Shown piece after piece: positions 1-6,114 of a stretch of DNA of 18,687 nucleotides (its first letter is position 1; the number at the start of each line of letters is the position of its first letter). A model generated the notes under the pieces. It saw only the letters and a list, made by a program, of their open reading frames with translations, was not told the origin of the DNA and ran no database searches. Made by a program: the position numbers and the translations under genes. Origin of the DNA: CAZVIK01 sp964627045 (lineage in GTDB: Bacteria > Acidobacteriota > Terriglobia > Bryobacterales > Bryobacteraceae); NCBI GenBank assembly GCA_964627045.1, contig CAZVIK010000064.1:1-18687 (forward strand), read 5' to 3'.

Positions 1-65
1 GGGCCCCCAAAATTGGGGCTTTTGGGGGTTTTGTTGGGGAGGGGGGGGGAAAACAACGCCTTGGG
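1..65. other. Low-quality contig end
   Basis: The first ~65 bases consist of stretched homopolymer runs (C5, A4, G4, T4, G5, a run of nine Gs) unlike the rest of the window. The response-regulator reading frame stays open through them but stops looking like receiver-domain sequence. The most likely explanation is the uncorrected tail of a sequencing read. Amino acids read from this stretch should not be trusted. Confidence 0.7.
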
Positions 66-401
66 GTTAACCGCCGCCAGGTGGTCGAGGGAAAACGGCT
101 TCATCAGAAAATCCGCCGCTCCCGCCTTCATCGCCTCCACGGCCTTTTCCACCGAGCCGTAGGCCGTCATCACCACCACCGGGACTCGCGAGTCCTGCCG
201 CCGCAGCATGGCAAGCAGTTCCATGCCGTCCATGCCCGGGAGGCGCAAATCGGTCAGGATGAGGCCGGCGCGATCGGTGTAGCGTAGCGCCTCTTCAGCC
301 GAACCGGCCTGGTCCACGTCATAACCGGCCGAAACAAGCTGCAACTGGATCACGCGGCGCAGCTTCTCTTCGTCTTCGACAACCAGGATTCTGTCCTTCA
401 T
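1..401 (-). CDS. Response regulator, receiver domain (3'-truncated by window edge)
   Basis: This is the N-terminal receiver domain of a two-component response regulator. The ATG is at 401 on the minus strand and the protein begins MKDRILVVEDEEKL. The acidic pocket (E9, D10), phosphoacceptor D51 (in LILTDLRLPGMDG), switch threonine T79 (in VMTAYGS) and conserved lysine K101 (in MKPFS) are all visible, so the domain should be phosphorylatable. The gene leaves the window around residue 117, before any output domain; the last ~20 readable residues are in poor sequence. The start lies two bases after the stop of the kinase gene, so the two are almost certainly cotranscribed and translationally coupled. 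Kinases of this simple NtrB-like layout often pair with NtrC-type sigma-54 activators, but the output domain cannot be seen here. Confidence 0.9.
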   Translation of the reverse strand, partial: MKDRILVVEDEEKLRRVIQLQLVSAGYDVDQAGSAEEALRYTDRAGLILTDLRLPGMDGMELLAMLRRQDSRVPVVVMTAYGSVEKAVEAMKAGAADFLMKPFSLDHLAAVNPKALFSPPLPNKTPKSPNFGG

Positions 402-403
402 TC

Positions 404-1660
404 TCAGCTTTCCGGCGTTCTTTTTCGGGGGTGCATCGGCAGCAGCAGCCGGAAGACGCTGCCGCGGCCCAACTCGCTCTCCACCGCAATTCTACCGCCG
501 TGCTGGTCGACGATCTTCGAAACGATCGCCAGCCCCAGCCCCACGCCGTCGGCCTTCGTGGTAAAGAACGGGTTGAAGATGCTCTCGCGGTGTTTGGGAT
601 CGATGCCCGAGCCCCGGTCGATGACGCTGACCTCGGCGTTTCCGTCCACCTGCCGCGTCTTGATCGTGACCGCTCCGCCGGCCGGCGAGGCCTGCGCGGC
701 GTTCAGCAACAGATTGTAGAAGACGCGCTCCATCAGTTCCGCGTCCAGGGCGAACGGGCCGAGATCCGGCGAGTAGTTCCGGTAGATGGCGACGTGCGCG
801 GCGACCCCGTCGCGCTCCAGGCGCGCGGCGGCTTTGTCCAGGAGCCCGTTCAGGTCGGCCGGCTCGAGCCGCAGTTCCAGCGGACGTGCGAACTCGAGGA
901 AACGCGTGACCAGGGAATTGGTGCGATCCACCTCGGACGCGATGAACCCTGCCATCTCCTGGGCGACGGCGTTTTCCTCTGTGACGTTCTTCCTCAGCAT
1001 CTCGGCCGAGGCCCGAATCGTCCCCAGCGGGTTGCGCAGTTCGTGCGCGAGGCCTGCCGAAAGCTGTCCCAACGCCGCCAGCCGTTCGCTGCGGCGCACG
1101 GCGGCCTCCGCCACGCGCAGGCTCTGGTTGGCCGCCTCCAGTTGCCGTGTGGCGGTCTGCGACCTTCGCCGCTCGTGCTGGCCCGCAATCGCGAGCCGGT
1201 GGGTCAGGTATCCGACCACCACGAGGAACAGTAGCCGGAGGCTCAGTTCGCGCATCTCCTCGGGCGGAATTGTGTAGCGGGTCCAGTCCACGTAGAGCAG
1301 GAACGATGCGTAGGACCCGCACGCCACCGCCGTGAACAAGACGGTCCACATTGTCCCCAGCGTCGTGGCCGCGCTCACTACCGGCAGCAGCAGGATCGGG
1401 TAGTAGCTGCTGTTCAACTGGCCGGTGACGTAGATCAAGAGGTAGGCCAGCGACTGTTTGAGCGCCACGCCCGCCACGGTTCCGGCCGGCGTCGCTAGAG
1501 CCGGGATTTTCGGCTCCAGAACCTGCAGCAGCGCCAGCGCCAACAACAGTACCAGTTCCTCGGGGAGGCGGCTGGGGCTGGCGACGCCGAGCGCCGAGAA
1601 CAACAGCAGCCAAACGGCGTCCTCCGGGCGCACAAATTGGAGCCAACGCCGGTGGGCCAC
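404..1660 (-). CDS. Membrane-bound sensor histidine kinase
   Basis: A 418-residue two-component sensor kinase. The first ~155 residues hold about five or six hydrophobic segments (around 14-28, 34-48, 63-80, 86-123, 141-152) and no recognisable periplasmic sensor domain. A charged helical linker follows (~160-195). The HisKA domain has the H-box LAHELRNPLG with phospho-acceptor H206. The ATPase domain shows the N-box (NLLLNAAQAS, N320), G1 (DRGSGI, D348), F-box (FNPFFTTK) and G2 (GVGLGLAIV). All catalytic boxes are intact. The start is a GTG; a weak AAGATGG-like ribosome site precedes it. It transcribes away from rpsA and into the response-regulator gene two bases downstream, its likely partner. 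The signal sensed is unknown; the membrane part may sense membrane state or a lipophilic ligand, which is inference. Confidence 0.92.
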   Translation of the reverse strand: MAHRRWLQFVRPEDAVWLLLFSALGVASPSRLPEELVLLLALALLQVLEPKIPALATPAGTVAGVALKQSLAYLLIYVTGQLNSSYYPILLLPVVSAATTLGTMWTVLFTAVACGSYASFLLYVDWTRYTIPPEEMRELSLRLLFLVVVGYLTHRLAIAGQHERRRSQTATRQLEAANQSLRVAEAAVRRSERLAALGQLSAGLAHELRNPLGTIRASAEMLRKNVTEENAVAQEMAGFIASEVDRTNSLVTRFLEFARPLELRLEPADLNGLLDKAAARLERDGVAAHVAIYRNYSPDLGPFALDAELMERVFYNLLLNAAQASPAGGAVTIKTRQVDGNAEVSVIDRGSGIDPKHRESIFNPFFTTKADGVGLGLAIVSKIVDQHGGRIAVESELGRGSVFRLLLPMHPRKRTPES

Positions 1661-1754
1661 GCGACCATCTTAGCGGCAAATGTGGCACAATAGTGAACTA
1701 CCCCGGTCCCGCGTGGTTTCGCAACCCGGAATGTCCAGCACTGAGGAAAGAACC

Positions 1755-3398
1755 GTGTCCCAAGAGGCTTCCAGCTTCGCCGAGATCCTCTCCCAGTTCG
1801 AGGAATCGCACAAACAAGAGAGTGGCACCAAGAGAGGCGCCGTGGTCGCCGTGTCCGACGAATTTGTATTCGTCGACATCGGCCTGAAGACCGAAGGCGT
1901 CCTCCCGGCCGCCGATTTCTTGGACGAGGCGAAAAACCCGACCGTGCAGCGCGGCGACATCGTGGTGGTCACCATCACGGGACGTAACGCCGAGGGATAC
2001 TACACGCTTTCGAAGTTGAAGGTTGAGAAGCCGAAGGACTGGTCCGGACTGGAATCGGCCTTCGCCGAAAAGCGGGCGATCGGCGGTGTGGTCAGCGGCG
2101 TCGTCAAGGGGGGCCTCAGCGTCGATGTGGGCGTGCGCGCCTTCATGCCGGCCAGCCGCAGCGGCGTCAAGGAGATGGCGGATCTCGAGAAGCTTGTGGG
2201 TCAGGAGATTCAGTGCCGGATCATCAAGCTGGACGTGGCCGATGAGGATGTGGTCGTCGACCGGCGCGCCGTGCTGGAGGAAGAGGAAAGGCTCGCCCGC
2301 CAGAAAGCCTTCGAGCAGCTCAAAGAAGGCGCCGTCGTGAGCGGCACCGTACGCACGTTGACCGATTTCGGCGCGTTCGTCGACATTGGCGGCGCCGACG
2401 GCCTGCTGCACGTCGCCGACATGAGCTGGGGGCGGATCGCCAAGCCCTCTGATCTGCTCAAGGTCGGCGACGCCCTCGAAGTGAAGATCCTCAAGGTGGA
2501 CCCTGCGTCACGCCGCATCAGCCTTGGGTTGAAGCAGTTGCAGCCTGACCCCTGGTCGCTGGTCGAGGAGAAATACAAGACCGGTGATCGCGTCAGGGGC
2601 AAGGTCACCCGCCTGGTCGAGTTTGGCGCTTTTGTCGAGCTGGAACCGGGAATCGAAGGTCTTATCCGCATCATGGACCTTTCCTGGTCGCGCAAGGTTC
2701 GCAAGGCCAGCGACGTCCTCAAGGCCGGTGAAATGGTCGAAGTCGCCGTCACCAATGTCAGCGCCGTGCAAAAGCGTATCGGGCTGAGCCTGAAGCAGGC
2801 CTTGGGAGACCCCTGGGAGGATGTGGCCGCCCGGACGCCCGTCGGCTCAACCGTCGAAGGCCCCGTCGTCAGCCTGGCGGACTTCGGCGCGTTTGTCGAA
2901 CTGGCCGAGGGCATTGAGGGCATGATCCACATCGGCGACATCAGTCGCGAGAAGCGTCTCAATCACCCCAAGGAAGCCCTCACCGTCGGCCAGCGGGTTC
3001 GGGCCGTGGTGCTGGAGATGGACCGGTCCAAGCGTCGCATCCGATTGGGGATGAAGCAGTTAGAGCCAACCTCGGCGGACGAGTACATCGCCGAGCACCA
3101 GGTCGGAGACAAGGTCAGCGGCCGGGTGATCGATGTAAGCAAGTCCCGCGCCCGCGTGGAGTTGGGCGAGGGCGTCACTGCGGTCTGCCGCCTGGCCGAC
3201 CCCGCCGAATCCTCCGAGACCGCGCCGGCAGCCAAGGCCGATCTGGCCAGCCTGACCGAGATGCTCTCCAATCGTTGGAAGGGCGGCGGTGGCGCGGCGG
3301 GTAAAGACGAGGCCCTCCGCTCCGGCCAGATCCGTTCCTTCCGTATTGCGAAACTGGACGCCTCCTCCAAGTCGATCGACGTGGAACTGGCCGACTAG
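1755..3398 (+). CDS. rpsA: 30S ribosomal protein S1
   Basis: Ribosomal protein S1 binds mRNA on the small subunit and helps initiate translation. The 547-residue product carries six S1 (OB-fold) repeats, at roughly residues 26-95, 108-180, 192-262, 278-350, 365-435 and 450-547. Repeats 3-5 show the classic pattern, for example TDFGAFVDIGGADGLLHVADMSW and VEFGAFVELEPGIEGLIRI (split over several lines in the family logo). Repeat 6 has a long Ala/Gly-rich insertion. The GTG at 1755 was chosen because GAGGAAAG sits four bases upstream; an in-frame ATG at 1731 and a further start at 1680 exist but lack a good ribosome site. The usual cmk or ihfB neighbours are absent. The gene is divergent from the kinase operon, with only ~95 bases between. 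Confidence 0.93.
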   Translation: MSQEASSFAEILSQFEESHKQESGTKRGAVVAVSDEFVFVDIGLKTEGVLPAADFLDEAKNPTVQRGDIVVVTITGRNAEGYYTLSKLKVEKPKDWSGLESAFAEKRAIGGVVSGVVKGGLSVDVGVRAFMPASRSGVKEMADLEKLVGQEIQCRIIKLDVADEDVVVDRRAVLEEEERLARQKAFEQLKEGAVVSGTVRTLTDFGAFVDIGGADGLLHVADMSWGRIAKPSDLLKVGDALEVKILKVDPASRRISLGLKQLQPDPWSLVEEKYKTGDRVRGKVTRLVEFGAFVELEPGIEGLIRIMDLSWSRKVRKASDVLKAGEMVEVAVTNVSAVQKRIGLSLKQALGDPWEDVAARTPVGSTVEGPVVSLADFGAFVELAEGIEGMIHIGDISREKRLNHPKEALTVGQRVRAVVLEMDRSKRRIRLGMKQLEPTSADEYIAEHQVGDKVSGRVIDVSKSRARVELGEGVTAVCRLADPAESSETAPAAKADLASLTEMLSNRWKGGGGAAGKDEALRSGQIRSFRIAKLDASSKSIDVELAD

Positions 3399-3424
3399 CG
3401 GCCGCGCGGACATCCCTGGCCGCA

Positions 3425-3442
3425 GTCTCCCGGACGGGAGAC
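3425..3442 (+). terminator. GC-rich hairpin after rpsA
   Basis: A perfect 7-bp stem, GTCTCCC/GGGAGAC, encloses the loop GGAC, 26 bases after the rpsA stop. It is followed by C-rich rather than T-rich sequence, so it is not a textbook intrinsic terminator. A second GTCTCCCGGG at 3479-3488 could pair alternatively with the same GGGAGAC. It may be a transcript-end or processing structure between rpsA and the sigma gene. Confidence 0.4.
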
Positions 3443-3533
3443 CCCCGGGCGGGCTCCGCGCCCCGATCCCGCGTCCGCGGTCTCCCGGGCGTAGCCCTCT
3501 ATCCTTTTCCGGTTTCATCCGTCAAACTATACG

Positions 3534-4157
3534 TTGACGGTACCAACGGAAGCCGCACTGGAGGGCCAGATCACCCCCGGGCCGGCAAGAGACGAAACGG
3601 CTCTCATTCGGGCTGCGCAGCAGGGCGACCAGGACGCCTTCGAGCAACTCGTGCGCTCTTACGAGCGTGCTGTCCTCAGGCTCGCCTTGAACCTCTTGCG
3701 CAGCCCGGAAGACGCGCAGGACGTGTATCAGGAAGCGTTTCTTAGGGTTTACCGGAGCCTGGGTTCGTTTCGCCTGGACGCCAGCTTCCAGACTTGGCTT
3801 TACAGGATCGTCACGAACCTTTGCCTGGACCACTTACGGCGGCGCAAGGTGCGCCGCGAAGACGCCGCGGTCGCAGAAGGTCAGGAAGGGCAGGCCGATC
3901 CCATCCAGAACCTGCCCGAGGAGAGGCCCGACGTGGACCCGCAGCGCAACCTTTTGAGCCGGGAAATCGGGGCGCACATTCGGGAGGCGCTTGCCGGCCT
4001 GACGCCCCGGGAGCGGATGGTGTTCGAATTACGCCACTTCCAGGGGATGCGCCTCAAGGAAATCGGCGACATCCTCGGTACCAGCGAAGAGGCTGCCAAG
4101 AATTGTCTGTTTCGCGTCACGCAGAAGATGCGCGTAGCGTTGGGAGCATTTGTATGA
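3534..4157 (+). CDS. ECF-family RNA polymerase sigma factor (RpoE-like)
   Basis: A 207-residue extracytoplasmic-function sigma factor. Region 2 spans about residues 32-102 (DAFEQLVRSYERAV, DAQDVYQEAFLRVYRSL, FQTWLYRIVTNLCLDHLRRRK) and binds core polymerase and the -10 element. Region 4 spans about 146-200 (ALAGLTPRERMVFELRHFQG, then the helix-turn-helix MRLKEIGDILGTSEEAAKN) and binds the -35 element. An acidic, proline-containing linker joins them. Region 1.1 is absent, as expected. The only start compatible with the full domain is TTG at 3534, since the frame has a stop at 3492 and no nearby ATG or GTG; no clear ribosome site is visible. The stop overlaps the anti-sigma ATG (ATGA), which implies coupled synthesis. 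The sigma factor presumably controls an envelope response, held inactive by the downstream protein. Confidence 0.92.
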   Translation: MTVPTEAALEGQITPGPARDETALIRAAQQGDQDAFEQLVRSYERAVLRLALNLLRSPEDAQDVYQEAFLRVYRSLGSFRLDASFQTWLYRIVTNLCLDHLRRRKVRREDAAVAEGQEGQADPIQNLPEERPDVDPQRNLLSREIGAHIREALAGLTPRERMVFELRHFQGMRLKEIGDILGTSEEAAKNCLFRVTQKMRVALGAFV

Positions 4158-5068
4158 CTTGCGACACGGTTCGGAACTCGTTCTCCCTGTTTCTCTACGG
4201 GGAACTCGGCTTTGAGGAAGAGGAAGCGGTACACCGCCACCTGGAGACCTGCGCCGATTGCCGCGCGGGCTTGGAGCGCGAACGCGCCTTGCACGCCGCT
4301 CTGGACCTCGCCGAACTTGAGCCCGCGCCCGAACTGCTGGTTGCCTGCCGCGCCCGGCTTCATGATGCTTTGCCGAAGAGTCACGCGAGACGCGGGCTCC
4401 TCTCGCGCCTATGGGCCTGGACCGGGCAACCCGTGCCCCCCGCTCTTTGGAAGCCAGCCGGAGCGCTGGCGCTGGTTGCCGTGGGCTTTTTCGGGGCTCG
4501 CCTTATGCAGCCCGGCGCTTCTCCGGCTCCCGCGCAAGCGCTGCCCGCAGCGGTCCCGGTGGCCTCCCAGGTGCGCTACCTCCAACCGGATCCTTCCGGC
4601 GGCGTCCGCATCTTCCTCGACGAAACCCATGAGCGGGTGCTTTCGGGAAGCCTCGGCGAGGCCCCGATTCAGCGCCTGGTGCTGGAAGCCGCCCAGGCCG
4701 CGGACGACCCCGGCCTCCGCCTGGAATCCCTCGACATGCTCCGTCCTCACGGCGATTCTCCGGAGGTCCGGAAGGCCTTTCTGCACGCGTTGCAGAAGGA
4801 CACCAACGCCGGCGTCCGGCTGAAGGCGATCGAAGGGCTCAAGCCCTATGGCGCCGATCCCGAGGTCCGCGCCGTACTGGCGGGAGTACTGCTGAACGAC
4901 GACAACATCGGCGTTCGCACCGAAGCCATCGACCTTCTGATCCAGCAGAGAGGCGCATCCACTGTGGGTCTGCTCCAACAGATGGTGGAGCGGGAGCGCG
5001 ACGCCTACATGCGCGAGCGCGTCACCAGGGCCTTGCGCGTGATGAACGCTTCGCTCGGCGCATTCTGA
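4154..5068 (+). CDS. Zinc-finger (zf-HC2) anti-sigma factor with HEAT-repeat C-terminus
   Basis: A 304-residue membrane protein whose ATG overlaps the sigma-factor stop (ATGA). The N-terminal ~75 residues form a zinc-finger anti-sigma domain with C3 and the H29-x3-C33-x2-C36 motif (HLETCADC), the hallmark of ZAS-type anti-sigma factors. A single hydrophobic segment at about 101-118 (PAGALALVAVGFFGARLM) follows an Arg/Trp-rich stretch, so the zinc finger should be cytoplasmic and the rest outside the cytoplasm. An Ala/Pro linker leads to a C-terminal part (~187-297) with three or four HEAT-like helical repeats (DPGLRLESLDML, NAGVRLKAIEGL, NIGVRTEAIDLL, YMRERVTRALRVM). Family knowledge says the finger binds and inhibits the partner sigma factor. 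That the HEAT part is the sensor or docking face for a protein signal is inference. Confidence 0.88.
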   Translation: MTCDTVRNSFSLFLYGELGFEEEEAVHRHLETCADCRAGLERERALHAALDLAELEPAPELLVACRARLHDALPKSHARRGLLSRLWAWTGQPVPPALWKPAGALALVAVGFFGARLMQPGASPAPAQALPAAVPVASQVRYLQPDPSGGVRIFLDETHERVLSGSLGEAPIQRLVLEAAQAADDPGLRLESLDMLRPHGDSPEVRKAFLHALQKDTNAGVRLKAIEGLKPYGADPEVRAVLAGVLLNDDNIGVRTEAIDLLIQQRGASTVGLLQQMVERERDAYMRERVTRALRVMNASLGAF

Positions 5069-5070
5069 GG

Positions 5071-5099
5071 GTGACACTATCGTGTTACGCCCGTCTAAT
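5071..5099 (+). promoter_or_regulatory. Probable sigma-70 promoter of the PDZ gene
   Basis: GTGACA (5071-5076) matches the -35 consensus at 5 of 6 positions. TCTAAT (5094-5099) matches the -10 consensus at 5 of 6. The spacer is exactly 17 bases. Transcription would start near 5106 and give a leader of about 30 bases ending in the GGAGG ribosome site. The same stretch can fold into a stem (GTGACAC/GTGTTAC, loop TATC), so a partial-terminator role is possible. An ECF-type reading of the boxes cannot be excluded. Confidence 0.5.
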
Positions 5100-5137
5100 C
5101 TGACAGTGGCAGTCAGAGCAGATTCTGGAGGCAAAAC

Positions 5138-6052
5138 ATGAGCAGGGTAATCATCAGCGCGCTTGTAACGGGGATGTTTTTGGCCGGGAGCGCGTCGGCG
5201 CAGGATTGGGTCAACGTGGCGCCGCAAGTGAACGTGGCCATTCCGGGCAGCCGCAGCTTTTTGGGCGTCGGCGTCGCCGACATCAACGCCGAGCGAGTCA
5301 AGGCGCTGAAACTCAAAGAAGAGCGCGGCGTGGAAATCACGCGCGTCGAAGACGACAGCCCCGCCGCCAAGGCGGGCCTCAAGACCGGCGACGTGGTCCT
5401 GGAATTCAACGGCCAGCGCATCGAGGGCACCGAGCAGTTCGTACGAATGGTGCGCGAGACGCCGGAAGGTCGGCAGGTAAAGCTGTTGATCAGCCGCGAC
5501 GGCTCGACCCAAACCGTCGCCGCCACCATCGCCGAGCGCAAGGGCGGCGCATTTTTCTTCGGCGAACCTTTCGACTCGGAGCGTTTCAAGGTCCAGAACG
5601 AGAAACTCAAAGAGCAGATGGAGAAGCTCCAGAAGCAGTTGCAGTCTAATGAGTTCCAGCGCCAACTTCGCTCCATCCCGGACGTCCCCCAGCCCAACAT
5701 GTCCTGGCGCAGCGGGTCGCTGGGGATTCTGGCCGAATCGCTCGACGACCAACTTGCCGAGTACTTCGGCGTGAAGGAAGGCGTGTTGGTCCGGAGCGTC
5801 AACAAGAACTCGCCCGCGGAAAAGGCCGGGCTGAAGGCCGGCGACGTCATTCTCAGAATCGACGCGAAGAAGGTGACTACGCCGCGCGAGATCACCAGCG
5901 CCATTCGCGACTTGAAGGACAAGCAGACCTTCCCGGTGACCGTGTCACGCAATCACAAGGAAATGACGGTTTCGGTCACCGTCGAGGCAAACCGCAGCGA
6001 ACGCGCCCCGCGCACGCCCGCACGCTTCGTGGGGTCGGATACCCAACTCTAG
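5138..6052 (+). CDS. Secreted protein with two PDZ domains (HtrA-like, no protease domain)
   Basis: A 304-residue exported protein. A signal peptide (residues 1-21, ending GSASA before QDW) is followed by PDZ1 at about 40-132 (FLGVGVADI, SPAAKAGLKTGDVVLEFNG). A predicted coiled-coil stretch comes next (~143-170, repeated KLKEQMEKLQKQLQ). PDZ2 lies at about 193-283 (LGILAESL, SPAEKAGLKAGDVILRID). The tandem PDZ arrangement resembles the C-terminal half of DegP/HtrA proteases, but no His-Asp-Ser trypsin-like domain is present, so it probably acts as a peptide-binding adaptor or chaperone. The ATG has a strong GGAGG six bases upstream. It follows the anti-sigma gene by 69 bases with its own promoter. 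It could bind exposed C-termini of misfolded envelope proteins and feed the sigma/anti-sigma pair; that link is inference from position only. Confidence 0.88.
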   Translation: MSRVIISALVTGMFLAGSASAQDWVNVAPQVNVAIPGSRSFLGVGVADINAERVKALKLKEERGVEITRVEDDSPAAKAGLKTGDVVLEFNGQRIEGTEQFVRMVRETPEGRQVKLLISRDGSTQTVAATIAERKGGAFFFGEPFDSERFKVQNEKLKEQMEKLQKQLQSNEFQRQLRSIPDVPQPNMSWRSGSLGILAESLDDQLAEYFGVKEGVLVRSVNKNSPAEKAGLKAGDVILRIDAKKVTTPREITSAIRDLKDKQTFPVTVSRNHKEMTVSVTVEANRSERAPRTPARFVGSDTQL

Positions 6053-6070
6053 CAGGCCCTTCCCGCGAGC

Positions 6071-6114
6071 TCCCGGGGCCGCCGTTCGGACGGCTCCGGG
6101 GCATTCTCTTCCCC
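6071..6114. terminator. Strong hairpin between convergent genes
   Basis: A 13-position stem (6071-6083 with 6089-6101, loop GTTCG) contains two wobble pairs and one C-A mismatch. It is followed on the plus strand by the pyrimidine tract CATTCTCTTCCCCT. It lies 19 bases after the PDZ stop and just beyond the end of the convergent NHL-repeat gene. It is therefore a good candidate intrinsic terminator for the plus-strand module and may also end the minus-strand transcript. Confidence 0.6.

Noticed and set aside
1661..1754. Divergent promoters for the kinase and rpsA
   Set aside because: AT-rich bits such as CACAATAGT exist, but no pair of -35/-10 boxes with proper spacing stands out on either strand.
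4409..5752. A 447-codon minus-strand open frame across the anti-sigma and PDZ genes
   Set aside because: Both plus-strand genes show clear domains, a signal peptide and ribosome sites; the antisense frame is compositionally driven.
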